Below are positions 1 to 8,002 of a DNA stretch of 41,219 nucleotides, in pieces (the stretch's first letter is position 1; each line of letters opens with the position of its first letter). Source of the DNA: UKL13-2 sp031370625 (GTDB taxonomy: Bacteria; Pseudomonadota; Gammaproteobacteria; Burkholderiales; Usitatibacteraceae). The position numbers and the translations under genes are program-made. Below the pieces are notes generated by a model. That model did no database searches. It saw only the letters and a program-made list of their open reading frames with translations, and was not told the origin of the DNA. The DNA lies in the NCBI GenBank assembly GCA_031370625.1, contig JANMQR010000312.1:1-41219 (forward strand), written 5' to 3'.

Positions 1-396
1 AAGATTGATTTGATCGTGCGCGGCGTGTGCGCGCTGCGTCCGGGTGTACCGGGGTTGTCCGAGAACATTCGCGTGCGATCCATTGTTGGACGATTCCTGG
101 AGCATTCGCGTATTTTTTATTTTCGCGAAGGCGGCGGCGAGCGGGTCATGTTGTCCAGTGCAGATTGGATGGAGCGTAATTTCTTTCGCCGTATTGAGAC
201 GTGCTTTCCGATTCTCGATCCCAAACTAAAAAAACGCGTGATCAGCGAAGGTCTGACGCCGTATTTGCAAGACAATGCACAAGCGTGGGAAATGGACGGA
301 GAAGGCGGCTACAACCGAAAGAAGCCAGCACGCGGCGCGCGAGGTATTCGCAAGGCAGCGCAGGAGCAGCTACTTCAGCTGCTGGCGGTGGAGTAA
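1..396 (+). CDS. ppk1: Polyphosphate kinase 1, C-terminal part (partial)
   Basis: This is the 3' end of a gene that begins before the window; frame 1 is open from base 1 to the TAA at 394-396, giving 131 residues. The residues around 3-40 (IVRGVCALRPGVPGLSENIR, then VRSIVGRFLEHSR) are the highly conserved C-terminal domain of PPK1, which makes and degrades long-chain polyphosphate from ATP and autophosphorylates on histidine. The catalytic histidines lie upstream and are not visible. The tail ends in a basic, Gly/Ala-rich stretch before a Leu/Gln-rich end. It converges on bamD, with a long inverted repeat between them that probably ends transcription from both sides. Identification is firm from sequence similarity to the family. 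Confidence 0.95.
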   Translation, partial: KIDLIVRGVCALRPGVPGLSENIRVRSIVGRFLEHSRIFYFREGGGERVMLSSADWMERNFFRRIETCFPILDPKLKKRVISEGLTPYLQDNAQAWEMDGEGGYNRKKPARGARGIRKAAQEQLLQLLAVE

Positions 397-399
397 CTT

Positions 400-473
400 G
401 GATGGGTGAAACGTAGCGATACCCATCAATCATTTCGGCACCGATGATGGGTATCGCTGCGCTCCACCCATCC
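400..473. terminator. Long inverted repeat between convergent ppk1 and bamD
   Basis: GGATGGGTG at 400-408 pairs with CACCCATCC at the right end (465-473), and GCGATACCCATCA pairs with TGATGGGTATCGC inside it, leaving a loop of about 14 bases. The hairpin lies four bases after the ppk1 stop and eight before the bamD stop, so it can serve as a bidirectional terminator. The motif resembles an extragenic palindromic repeat found in many betaproteobacteria (inference from memory). Confidence 0.7.
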
Positions 474-480
474 TACTTTT

Positions 481-1302
481 TCACCAGAGTTTCCACCACG
501 ATTTCGAACTGCCCGATTTGGAAACCATCGCGTTATTTGGAAAGTTTTTTTCCAACACGCGTCGTGACGAATTAGCCAATTCGACCATACCCATTTTTTC
601 ATAGGCTTCAATGCTTACTTCCAGCGCATCTTGAATGGCTGGTGCCTGCGGGTAGCGCTGGATAACGTTTTGCGCGCGGTTAACCGAGGCCAGATAAGCA
701 CCACGCGTGATGTAGTAGCGCGCGACCGAGACATCATGACGCGCCAAGGTATTGACCAAATAAGCCATGCGCGCGCGCGCGTCGGCAGAATAAATGCTAT
801 CCGGAAAGCGGATGACCAAATCCTTAAATGCTTCAAACGACTCGCGCAACGCTTTTGGATCGCGATCCGATGGATCGAGGTTGAGCAAATCCCCAAATAA
901 TCCCAGATCCGGTTTGAAAAAAGCCAGCGCTTTCAAATATAGCGCGTAGTCCAGGTTCGGATGATTGGGATGCAATTTAATAAACCGTTCGGTCGCGGCC
1001 ACCGCCTGCGCGCTGTCGTTTTCTTTGTAATACGCATACGCAATATCGAGCTGCGCTTGCTGGGCGTAGCGACCAAACGGATAGCGCGCCTCCAGCGCTT
1101 CATAGAGCTTGATAGCCCCAGCGTAGTTGCCGGAGTCAAGATCAGATTTCGCATTTTGGTAATACTCTTCGACAGTCCAGTTTTTGCGCTCGTTTAGCTT
1201 GTCACCAAACATGCCGCAGCCAGCCAGCATGCTGAGTGCCAGTGCCGCGGTAGTGAAGGCGAAGAACGAGCGGAGGGGAAGAACAAAGAAACGACGTGTC
1301 AT
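481..1302 (-). CDS. bamD: Outer membrane protein assembly factor BamD (ComL)
   Basis: This 273-residue lipoprotein is a periplasmic, outer-membrane-anchored subunit of the BAM complex, which with BamA folds beta-barrel proteins into the outer membrane. From the ATG at 1302 the protein starts MTRRFF, followed by a hydrophobic segment and the lipobox LAGC with Cys29 as the lipidated residue. The body carries TPR-like helical repeats, for example around YYQNAKSDLDSGNYAGAIKLYEAL and the following AQLDIAYAYYKENDSAQA segment, as expected for BamD of about 250-280 residues. A TTG at 1311 in frame is possible but ATG at 1302 is preferred because it leaves a normal signal sequence. It is divergent from rluD, with only nine bases between the two start codons. 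Confidence 0.95.
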   Translation of the reverse strand: MTRRFFVLPLRSFFAFTTAALALSMLAGCGMFGDKLNERKNWTVEEYYQNAKSDLDSGNYAGAIKLYEALEARYPFGRYAQQAQLDIAYAYYKENDSAQAVAATERFIKLHPNHPNLDYALYLKALAFFKPDLGLFGDLLNLDPSDRDPKALRESFEAFKDLVIRFPDSIYSADARARMAYLVNTLARHDVSVARYYITRGAYLASVNRAQNVIQRYPQAPAIQDALEVSIEAYEKMGMVELANSSRRVLEKNFPNNAMVSKSGSSKSWWKLW

Positions 1303-1311
1303 AATTTGCAA

Positions 1312-2346
1312 ATGCCAATAGAACTTGAAGATGAAGATTATAGCGCAACCGAGCTAACGAGCCTTGCTGCACCCAAAGCGCAAGGTACGCAGATTCCTGA
1401 AGTAACGCTGATCGTGCCGCTGGGGTTAAGCGGTAAACGATTGGATCAAGGATTAGCGGAATTGTTTCCCGATTATTCCCGAAGCCGTTTGTCGGGAATG
1501 ATCAAAGATGGCGCGATTTTGGTGGACGGCAGCGTTTTGCAACCAAAAACCAAGCTGCTTGGTGGCGAAACCATTGTTGCCACCCTTACACCTCGTGAGG
1601 AAGAACTCGCCTTCAAGGCCGAAGATGTGCCGATTAATGTTATTTTTGAAGACGACGCAATTATCGTCATCAACAAGCCAGCAGGGCTGGTAGTTCACCC
1701 GGGCGCAGGAAATTGGACCGGCACATTATTGAACGGGCTGCTCGCACGCAATCCGCAAGTCGCCAACCTGCCGCGCGCAGGCATTGTGCATCGCCTCGAT
1801 AAAGACACCAGTGGCGTGATGGTCGCCGCTAAAACCGAAGCGGCGCAGTTATCCCTCGTGCGCCAGCTACAAGCGCGAACCATGAAGCGCATCTACAACG
1901 CACTGGTGCGTGGTTATGTGAAAGACAGCGGTACCGTCGATGCGCCGATTGATCGCCATCCGCGCGAACGCACCAAAATGGCGGTGATTGGCGACGTTCG
2001 CCGTGGCGAATCCAACGCCGGAAAATCCGCTGTCACACACTATCGCCCGATGGAACGTTACGAATTTCATTCGCTCCTCGAATGCTCGTTAGAAACGGGT
2101 CGCACCCATCAAATCCGCGTTCACATGCAATCTATCGGTTTCCCGCTGGAAGGCGATCCTGTGTACGGCCCGACCATGACCAAGATTGATGCGCATGTTC
2201 GCGATACCTTCAACGCATTTGGTCGTCAGGCGCTGCATGCGCGCAGGCTGACGCTGGAGCATCCGGTCACATCGGAGACGATGACTTTTGAAGCGCCGCT
2301 GCCAGACGATATGTTGGAGCTGATTGAATTCGTACGCGAGTTGTAA
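1312..2346 (+). CDS. rluD: 23S rRNA pseudouridine synthase RluD
   Basis: The 344-residue protein converts uridines 1911, 1915 and 1917 of 23S rRNA (E. coli numbering) to pseudouridine (family knowledge). An S4 RNA-binding domain covers about residues 44-100 (KRLDQGLAELFPDYSRSRLS, then GMIKDGAILVDG). The RluA-type catalytic domain follows, with HRLDKDTSG and the catalytic Asp at residue 163, and the ETGRTHQIRVH motif further on. The N-terminal tail is acidic. ATG at 1312 is used; an upstream TTG at 1306 would add two residues. The stop is two bases before the GTG of pgeF, so the pair is co-transcribed and probably translationally coupled. Confidence 0.95.
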   Translation: MPIELEDEDYSATELTSLAAPKAQGTQIPEVTLIVPLGLSGKRLDQGLAELFPDYSRSRLSGMIKDGAILVDGSVLQPKTKLLGGETIVATLTPREEELAFKAEDVPINVIFEDDAIIVINKPAGLVVHPGAGNWTGTLLNGLLARNPQVANLPRAGIVHRLDKDTSGVMVAAKTEAAQLSLVRQLQARTMKRIYNALVRGYVKDSGTVDAPIDRHPRERTKMAVIGDVRRGESNAGKSAVTHYRPMERYEFHSLLECSLETGRTHQIRVHMQSIGFPLEGDPVYGPTMTKIDAHVRDTFNAFGRQALHARRLTLEHPVTSETMTFEAPLPDDMLELIEFVREL

Positions 2347-2348
2347 AC

Positions 2349-3149
2349 GTGAGTGCGTCACTGAGCGCTGGTGATTTGATCCTCCCCAACTGGCCGCAAC
2401 CCGCGAACGTAAAAGCATTTTTCACCACCCGCGCAGGTGGCGTGAGCGTTAACAGCGATCTCAACGAATTTGCCAGCCTCAATCTTGGTCGCTCCGCAGG
2501 TGACGCGCCGGAAGCGATAGACGAAAACCGTCGCCGTGTCGCCGCGCTGCTACCACGAGCACCCAAGTGGTTGAATCAAGTGCACGGCAGCCGCGTGGTG
2601 ATCGCTGATGAAGTTATCGATCTAGCCGACGATGTGAAGGCTGATGCCATCGCGACATCAAAACCCAATATCCCTTGCGCGATCATGGTGGCCGATTGTT
2701 TACCCGTCTTATTCTGCGATGACACCGGCCAGCATGTGGCTGCCGCGCACGCGGGCTGGCGCGGGCTTGCCGCAGGCGTGTTGGAAAACACCGTGGCCGT
2801 GATGCAAGCTCCACCCGCATCGATCATGGCGTGGCTAGGTCCCGCCATTGGCTCGTCTGCGTTTGAAGTCGGCGATGATGTTCGTCAGGTTTTTGTGTCG
2901 CAGGATCCTGCCGCTGCCGATTGCTTTGTACCGCGTGGCGACGATCTTCCCAATAAATTCATGGCCGACATTTACGCGCTTGCCCGCCTGAGTCTGGCGC
3001 GCGCTGGTGTCACGCGAGTCTACGGTGGTGAGTTTTGCACGGCGAGTGATGCGTCACGTTTTTTCTCGTATCGTCGCGAGGGAAAAATCGGTCGCAATAC
3101 CGGGCGGATGGCGGGCCTAATTTGGGTGGTTCAAGGGGTGGAAAATTAG
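2349..3149 (+). CDS. pgeF: Purine nucleoside phosphorylase / laccase-domain protein PgeF (YfiH)
   Basis: The 266-residue protein is of the YfiH/DUF152 family, which has been described both as a zinc-dependent purine nucleoside phosphorylase-adenosine deaminase and as an editor of wrong peptidoglycan precursors. The expected metal and active-site residues are present: His79 in VHGSRV, Cys117 in ADCLPVLF and His134 in HAGWRG. The start is the GTG at 2349, immediately after the rluD stop, and the length matches the family. The gene order rluD-pgeF is widespread in beta- and gammaproteobacteria, which supports the assignment. The exact physiological role of the family is still debated. Confidence 0.92.
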   Translation: MSASLSAGDLILPNWPQPANVKAFFTTRAGGVSVNSDLNEFASLNLGRSAGDAPEAIDENRRRVAALLPRAPKWLNQVHGSRVVIADEVIDLADDVKADAIATSKPNIPCAIMVADCLPVLFCDDTGQHVAAAHAGWRGLAAGVLENTVAVMQAPPASIMAWLGPAIGSSAFEVGDDVRQVFVSQDPAAADCFVPRGDDLPNKFMADIYALARLSLARAGVTRVYGGEFCTASDASRFFSYRREGKIGRNTGRMAGLIWVVQGVEN

Positions 3150-3204
3150 CGCCGCTTCTCAGCCCACAGAAGCGTCACAGTTTGCGTATGCTAAACTTAT
3201 GCAA

Positions 3205-3246
3205 TTCAGTTGCAAATAGAGCAAGCTCAGCTGCAAGATAGAGCAA
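3205..3246 (+). repeat. Two 21-bp tandem direct repeats upstream of the ZIP gene
   Basis: Bases 3205-3225 and 3226-3246 are near copies (18 of 21 identical), each containing the pattern TCAG-TGCAA-ATAGAGCAA with small changes. The 21-bp period is two DNA turns, so a protein bound to both would sit on one face. They lie just before the start of the metal transporter at 3262 and could be operators; no known Zur box is recognisable. Confidence 0.7.
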
Positions 3247-3261
3247 CGCCATCCCCGACCC

Positions 3262-4083
3262 ATGACCCTCATCTACATCCTTATTGCTTGCCTCGCCGGA
3301 AGCACGCTATCCGCGCTGCTCGCGGCATCGCTTGCCTGGCGCATGCAGCCGCGCTTGATCCCGATTTTTGTCAGCTATGCCGTAGGCGCGCTGCTGGGTG
3401 TGGTGTTTCTGGATTTGTTGCCGCATATTTTTGAATCGGGCACAAAGTCTCAGGAAGCTGCTGCATGGATTTTGGCCGGGATTATGGCGTTTTTTGTGCT
3501 GGAAAAATTGGTGTTGTGGCGACACAATCATGATCATGCCGGTCAGGCGGAAGCCGCCATCGCCCAAGCCCATTCGCATGCGCACTCGCACTCGCATTCC
3601 CATGCGCATTCACCCGCGTCCGCGTCCGGAAGGGAAACTTCCGCGTGGATGATCATCATCGGCGATGGCTTCCACAATTTCACAGACGGTTTGGCCATTG
3701 CCGCCGCGTTCCTGGCGGACTTCAGGCTGGGCGTGGTGACTTCGGTGGCGATTATTGCGCACGAATTGCCACAAGAGTTGGGCGATTTTTTGGTGCTGAT
3801 TCATTCCGGATTCAGTCGCCGCCGAGCCTTGTTCTGGAATCTCGTCTCGAGCTTTGCGACCCTGGTGGGCGCGGTGTTGGCGTATTTTGCGCTGCGCAGT
3901 TTCGAAGCGTATTCAAATATATTTTTATGCTTTGCTGCGTCCAGCATGATTTATGTTGCGATTGCCGATTTGATTCCAGGACTGCACAAACGCTCGTCGC
4001 TCGCGGATACGCTTCAGCAAATCGCGTTAATTGCGATCGGCATCGCCTCGATCTGGATTGTCCAAACTTTCGTCGCGCATTGA
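3262..4083 (+). CDS. ZIP family metal (zinc) transporter
   Basis: The 273-residue integral membrane protein has about eight hydrophobic segments and a His-rich cytoplasmic-type loop (about residues 90-120, alternating His with Ala/Ser), typical of ZIP family divalent cation transporters. The metal-site helices are visible as GDGFHNFTDGLAIAAAF and AHELPQELGDFLVL, matching the HNxxDG and HExPHE/HELPQE signatures of ZIP helices IV and V. ZIP proteins normally import Zn2+ or other divalent metals into the cytoplasm. ATG at 3262 follows a short leader with two 21-bp repeats. Its 3' end overlaps by 57 bases with the convergent small membrane protein gene. Confidence 0.92.
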   Translation: MTLIYILIACLAGSTLSALLAASLAWRMQPRLIPIFVSYAVGALLGVVFLDLLPHIFESGTKSQEAAAWILAGIMAFFVLEKLVLWRHNHDHAGQAEAAIAQAHSHAHSHSHSHAHSPASASGRETSAWMIIIGDGFHNFTDGLAIAAAFLADFRLGVVTSVAIIAHELPQELGDFLVLIHSGFSRRRALFWNLVSSFATLVGAVLAYFALRSFEAYSNIFLCFAASSMIYVAIADLIPGLHKRSSLADTLQQIALIAIGIASIWIVQTFVAH

Positions 4084-4335
4084 TTTGCTGGTCGCGGTTG
4101 CCGAATCCTCCTCAGCAACGTCGCGCGCCAAGCCGCGCCGTCGCGCAGGTCTACCCATCAACCAAACCACCAGTGCACAAGGTGCCAAGCCGAAGAACAA
4201 GAACATGGTTACGCCTGCCACCAACGTTTTCTGAAGTATGGCAATCATCAAAATGACATATAGCCATGCAATAACGACAATATAAATTTTCAGACTCCCT
4301 GATCCTGGTTTCGTGTTGAGCAAGAATTGCGTCAT
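4027..4335 (-). CDS. Small conserved membrane protein (function unknown)
   Basis: From ATG at 4335 the product has 102 residues: a short N-terminus, then two adjacent hydrophobic segments (IYIVVIAWLYVILMIAIL and TMFLFFGLAPCALVVWLMG), then a basic patch PARRR and a polar acidic tail. A similar short two-helix protein is, to my memory, often found near pgeF/phaC in Burkholderiales, but no function is assigned. A longer frame starts at 4398 but would run deeper into the phaC leader, so the shorter start is preferred. The gene is divergent from phaC, and its last 57 bases overlap the end of the ZIP gene on the other strand. Confidence 0.7.
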   Translation of the reverse strand: MTQFLLNTKPGSGSLKIYIVVIAWLYVILMIAILQKTLVAGVTMFLFFGLAPCALVVWLMGRPARRRGLARDVAEEDSATATSKSMRDESLDNPDRGDADRN

Positions 4336-4401
4336 CAATCCTCGCCGCAGAATTTGATTTTCTCGAGCGAGCGTGCAAACCTTTCGGTTCTGTCGCAAAC
4401 T

Positions 4402-6189
4402 ATGGTTTTACCTCTTCCTTCCAGCATACCGCAAATGAATCCCGCGCCCAGCCCTGTCGACCTTTCTAAAGCCATCGCCGCCATTCAAGAAACAGGAACA
4501 CGGTGGATACACGAGTTGGGCGAAATGCCACATCCGAATAGTTTTAACGAAGCGTGGAAAATGTGCGCGGATGCACTTGCAAAGGAACCTGAAAAGATGG
4601 CGGTGCTGCAGGTACGCATCGCGGCGGAAAATCAGCGCTTGTTGGGGCTGCTTTCACACCCGGCCGCGCAGCCAGCGACACACTCTGATGCGGGCGAGGC
4701 CCAAACCGCCCTGAGCCAAAAGGACAAACGCTTCAGCAGTGATGCATGGCAAACCAACCCCGGTTTTCGTAATCTCGCTGAGTCCTACCTTGGCATGAGT
4801 CAGTTGATGCTGGATGCGATTGATGTGGCCGATTTATCGCCGCATGCGAAACACCGCACGCATTTTTTTATGAAGCAATATCTGGATGCCATGTCGCCAG
4901 CTAATTTTCTTATTACCAACCCAGATGCGATGGAAGCCGCATTGAAATCGCAGGGCGAAACGCTGCGCGCTGGCATTGAGAACTTGAAATCAGATATGGC
5001 CAAAGGTCATATCTCGATGACTGACGAGAGCGTGTTTCACGTCGGTAAAAACATCGCCATGACGCCCGGCAGTGTGGTGTTTGAAAACGAAATTTTTCAG
5101 CTGTTGCAATACGCGCCGCAAACTTCTGAGGTGTATCTTCGCCCACTGTTAATGGTGCCGCCGTGCATCAACAAATTTTATATTCTCGATTTGCGTCCCG
5201 ATAATTCATTTATCGAATACGCCGTGCAGCAGGGCTTCACCGTGTTTGTGATGTCATGGCGCAATGTGAATGTGCGACTGGGTAATTTGACCTGGGACGA
5301 TTATTTGTTGCGCGGCGTGATCAAGGCGATAGACACCACGCGCGTGATTACGAATGTCGAAAAAATCAACACGCTCGGATTCTGCGTTGGCGGCACCATG
5401 CTTGCGTCCGCACTCGCGGTGTTGCGGCGCATGGGGCATGACGTGGTTGAAAGCACCACGTTGCTCACCACCTTTCTCGATTTTTCTGAGGTGGGCGATA
5501 TCGAAGCCTATGTGGATGAAGCATTCGTGAAGCGCCGTCAGAGCGAAGTGGGCGAGGGCGGCATCATCAATGGTGCCGAGCTCGCGTTTGCATTTTCATC
5601 TTTACGCGCAAATGATTTGGTGTGGAATTACGTGTCGAGTAATTATTTGCAGGGCAAAAAACCACCACCGTTTGATCTGCTGTTCTGGAATGGCGATAGC
5701 ACCAATTTGCCCGGCCCGTGGTATTGCTATTATTTGCAGAACACTTATTTTGAAAATAATCTGGTCAAGCCGGACAAGCTCACCATGTGTGGCGTGCCGG
5801 TTGATTTGAGTTACGTGGACATGCCCGCATTCGTATTCGCTGCGCGCGAGGACCATATTGTGCCGTGGCACACGGCATTTGCGAGCACGCATTATCTTGG
5901 CGGTGAGGTGCAATTTGTTTTAGGTGCGGCCGGGCATATCGCTGGCGTGGTGAATCCCGCGTCAAAAAACAAGCGAAGTTATTGGACGGGCGGCAATAAA
6001 AAAAGTGGTGTGGATGCCAAAAATTGGTTCGCACAAGCCCAGGAAAACCCTGGAAGCTGGTGGCCGCGTTGGACCGCCTGGCTAAGCGAAAAAAGTGGCC
6101 GCAAGATAAGCGCAAGAACCTCACTCGGCAACGCGCAATTCCCACCGATCGAGCCCGCACCGGGGCGCTATGTTCGTGAGAAAAATTAG
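4402..6189 (+). CDS. phaC: Class I poly(3-hydroxyalkanoate) synthase PhaC
   Basis: The enzyme polymerises (R)-3-hydroxyacyl-CoA, mainly 3-hydroxybutyryl-CoA, into intracellular PHA granules. From ATG 4402 it has 595 residues, close to the 589 of the Cupriavidus enzyme. The lipase-like box GFCVGGT carries the nucleophile Cys (codon 5383-5385), and the catalytic Asp lies in REDHIVPW and the His in GAAGHIAGVVNP. The N-terminal motif DAMSPANFL and the C-terminal IEPAPGRYV are class I hallmarks. The frame is open from ATG 4327, but that start would overlap the divergent small gene; ATG 4435 is also possible. No start has a clear ribosome binding site. phaB follows, but no phaA lies between them. 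Confidence 0.95.
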   Translation: MVLPLPSSIPQMNPAPSPVDLSKAIAAIQETGTRWIHELGEMPHPNSFNEAWKMCADALAKEPEKMAVLQVRIAAENQRLLGLLSHPAAQPATHSDAGEAQTALSQKDKRFSSDAWQTNPGFRNLAESYLGMSQLMLDAIDVADLSPHAKHRTHFFMKQYLDAMSPANFLITNPDAMEAALKSQGETLRAGIENLKSDMAKGHISMTDESVFHVGKNIAMTPGSVVFENEIFQLLQYAPQTSEVYLRPLLMVPPCINKFYILDLRPDNSFIEYAVQQGFTVFVMSWRNVNVRLGNLTWDDYLLRGVIKAIDTTRVITNVEKINTLGFCVGGTMLASALAVLRRMGHDVVESTTLLTTFLDFSEVGDIEAYVDEAFVKRRQSEVGEGGIINGAELAFAFSSLRANDLVWNYVSSNYLQGKKPPPFDLLFWNGDSTNLPGPWYCYYLQNTYFENNLVKPDKLTMCGVPVDLSYVDMPAFVFAAREDHIVPWHTAFASTHYLGGEVQFVLGAAGHIAGVVNPASKNKRSYWTGGNKKSGVDAKNWFAQAQENPGSWWPRWTAWLSEKSGRKISARTSLGNAQFPPIEPAPGRYVREKN

Positions 6190-6256
6190 AGTTTCAAAAT
6201 GCATTATTAATTTTCAGCCATAAATTTAAAATCAAAAACTAACGAGGAGAAATATC

Positions 6257-7006
6257 ATGCCATCAACACAACGGATTGCCATCGTCACCGGTGGAATGGG
6301 CGGTTTGGGTGAAGCCATTTGTATGAAGCTTGCCCGCATGGGAATCAAGGTCGTCGTCACCTATTCCCCATCGAATACCAAAGCGGATCAGTGGATTAAA
6401 GAAATGGAAGCGCGTGATTATCATTTTCACGCCTATGCCGTGGATGTTGGCGACTACCAGTCTTGCGCAACCGCTGTTGAGAAAATCCAAAAAGAGGTCG
6501 GCCCGATTGATATTTTGATCAACAACGCCGGTATCACGCGCGATATGACATTCAAAAAAATGACCAAAGTCGATTGGGACGCCGTGCTCGGCACTAACCT
6601 CGATAGCGTTTTCAATATGTGCAAGCCCATCGTCGACGGCATGGTCGAGCGTGGCTGGGGCCGCGTTATCAATGTGTCATCGGTGAACGGGCAAAAAGGC
6701 GCATTCGGTCTGACCAATTATTCCGCTGCGAAATCGGGCATGCACGGCTTCAGCAAATCGCTGGCGCTTGAAGTCGCGCGCAAAGGTGTGACGGTAAATA
6801 CCATCTCGCCCGGCTACATCGGCACCGCGATGGTCACCGCGATCCCTGAAGAAGTGCTAAACACAAAAATCATTCCGCAAATTCCGCTGGGGCGCTTGGG
6901 CAAGCCCGAAGAAGTCGCTGGGTTATGCGCGTATTTGGCGTCGGATGAGGCGGCGTTTATTACGGGGGCAAATATTGCGATCAATGGTGGGCAGCATATG
7001 CAGTAA
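6257..7006 (+). CDS. phaB: Acetoacetyl-CoA reductase PhaB
   Basis: The 249-residue short-chain dehydrogenase reduces acetoacetyl-CoA to (R)-3-hydroxybutyryl-CoA with NADPH, giving the monomer for PhaC. The nucleotide-binding motif GGMGGLGEAI is near the N-terminus, NNAGITRD follows, and the catalytic triad is Ser142, Tyr155 and Lys159 (YSAAK). The C-terminal GANIAINGGQHMQ matches PhaB rather than FabG. A strong ribosome binding site (GAGGAG at 6243-6248) precedes the ATG. The 67-base gap from phaC suggests one operon. A hairpin repeat follows 20 bases after the stop. Confidence 0.95.
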   Translation: MPSTQRIAIVTGGMGGLGEAICMKLARMGIKVVVTYSPSNTKADQWIKEMEARDYHFHAYAVDVGDYQSCATAVEKIQKEVGPIDILINNAGITRDMTFKKMTKVDWDAVLGTNLDSVFNMCKPIVDGMVERGWGRVINVSSVNGQKGAFGLTNYSAAKSGMHGFSKSLALEVARKGVTVNTISPGYIGTAMVTAIPEEVLNTKIIPQIPLGRLGKPEEVAGLCAYLASDEAAFITGANIAINGGQHMQ

Positions 7007-7025
7007 TTGTTTTTTTGATATTGAA

Positions 7026-7080
7026 ACACTAGGATTGGCGGGGGTTTTGGCGCATTTATGCTTCGAGATGCCCGCCTGTA
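7026..7080 (+). repeat. Dispersed hairpin repeat, copy 1 (after phaB)
   Basis: GGCGGG at 7037-7042 pairs with CCCGCC at 7071-7076, and the loop holds a smaller palindrome GCATTTATGC. It begins 20 bases after the phaB stop and is related to copies after the TraB-like gene and the RIO kinase gene. It probably ends phaCB transcription or stabilises its 3' end. Confidence 0.7.
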
Positions 7081-7164
7081 CTCGAGTTTAATAAACGTTC
7101 GTGCGAGCCCCCTTAGTGATGAGTTTTTGTTTGCCGCACATAGGCGTTACCGGTAATTTCAAAT

Positions 7165-7965
7165 ATGCCAATCCTCGTTCATATCGCTGATGAGAAAAAT
7201 GCAGCACGAATAAAGCGTTCCGGAATCGCACCTAGTAAGGTTTTCAAAGTTGTATTCTTCATGCCTGTTGTGCAAAGTCATTTTGTTTCGCATCAGTGGC
7301 TGCGCGAACTCAAACGTGGCGGCACAAACGTAATGGTCGGCGTTTATTTTCGACTGTCGTCTGATGAAATGGTTTGGGCGGGTCGATATAACGAAAAGCA
7401 TCTTCAGCTTTCCCTTGGCCAAGCGATAAAAAATCTCACCGCGCGAGCAGACCCGCTCGGTTTCGAAATTTTTATTGAACGAAAAATTCTGCCCGATGAA
7501 ATTACGCGTATCCGTCATTTGCCGCAAAACATTGGTTGGCGACATCAACCAGATGCCCACGGAAAACCGCCGTGTCCATGCCCGCGTTGCTTGTTTAAAG
7601 GTTCGTTTGGCGCACAGAAGATAAGAGAAAAATACGATCCAATTCCCGCACCCATTCCATATGCAACATCGAAGGCAAAGATCGAATCCTTGGTTGATAT
7701 CGAAGAATTAAAGGACGCGTTTTGGCCGCTGCGCAACAAGCGTCGTATTGCTGATCCAGTATTCATGTTGCGCATACTGGACATGGATGATTCCGATCTC
7801 CAGGAAGAGCTTGCGATGACGCTTGGCTATTTCAAACATGCTAATTCAAAGCTCATGCTATTGCGGTTGCGAGAACATGAATCGGCTGATGTTCGAGAGG
7901 CGGCTCAAGAAAGCTTGCACGACCTTTATCCGAAGGAATTTGATGCGCTACCCGAAGAAGTTTGA
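7165..7965 (+). CDS. ART-like N-terminal domain protein with C-terminal HEAT-type repeat
   Basis: I do not recognise a named gene. The 266-residue protein begins ILVHIADEKNAARIKRSGI, a layout seen in ADP-ribosyltransferase-fold proteins (strand, His, then a helix ending RxGI), followed by VYFRLSSDEMVWAGRY and FEIFIERKILPDEITRIRHLP, which resembles the late strands of that fold. A compact Cys cluster, Cys137, Cys139 and Cys142 in CPCPRC, could bind metal. The last 60 residues (EELAMTLGYFK and VREAAQESL) look like one or two HEAT repeats. From memory, similar proteins occur in many proteobacteria as HEAT-repeat hypotheticals. Enzyme activity is inference only. The gene stands alone between phaB and the TraB-like gene, with 37 bases to the next start. 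Confidence 0.75.
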   Translation: MPILVHIADEKNAARIKRSGIAPSKVFKVVFFMPVVQSHFVSHQWLRELKRGGTNVMVGVYFRLSSDEMVWAGRYNEKHLQLSLGQAIKNLTARADPLGFEIFIERKILPDEITRIRHLPQNIGWRHQPDAHGKPPCPCPRCLFKGSFGAQKIREKYDPIPAPIPYATSKAKIESLVDIEELKDAFWPLRNKRRIADPVFMLRILDMDDSDLQEELAMTLGYFKHANSKLMLLRLREHESADVREAAQESLHDLYPKEFDALPEEV

Positions 7966-8002
7966 ATTCAATTTTGTGCACCTATTAACCACAGGGAAAT
8001 CC

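Noticed and set aside
3645..4256. 203-codon plus-strand frame overlapping the ZIP gene
   Set aside because: It is out of frame with a clear ZIP transporter and encodes a Cys/Arg-rich sequence without conservation.
7823..8002. N-terminal extension of the TraB/GumN protein
   Set aside because: It overlaps the preceding gene in another phase, and the ATG at 8003 begins a proper signal peptide.
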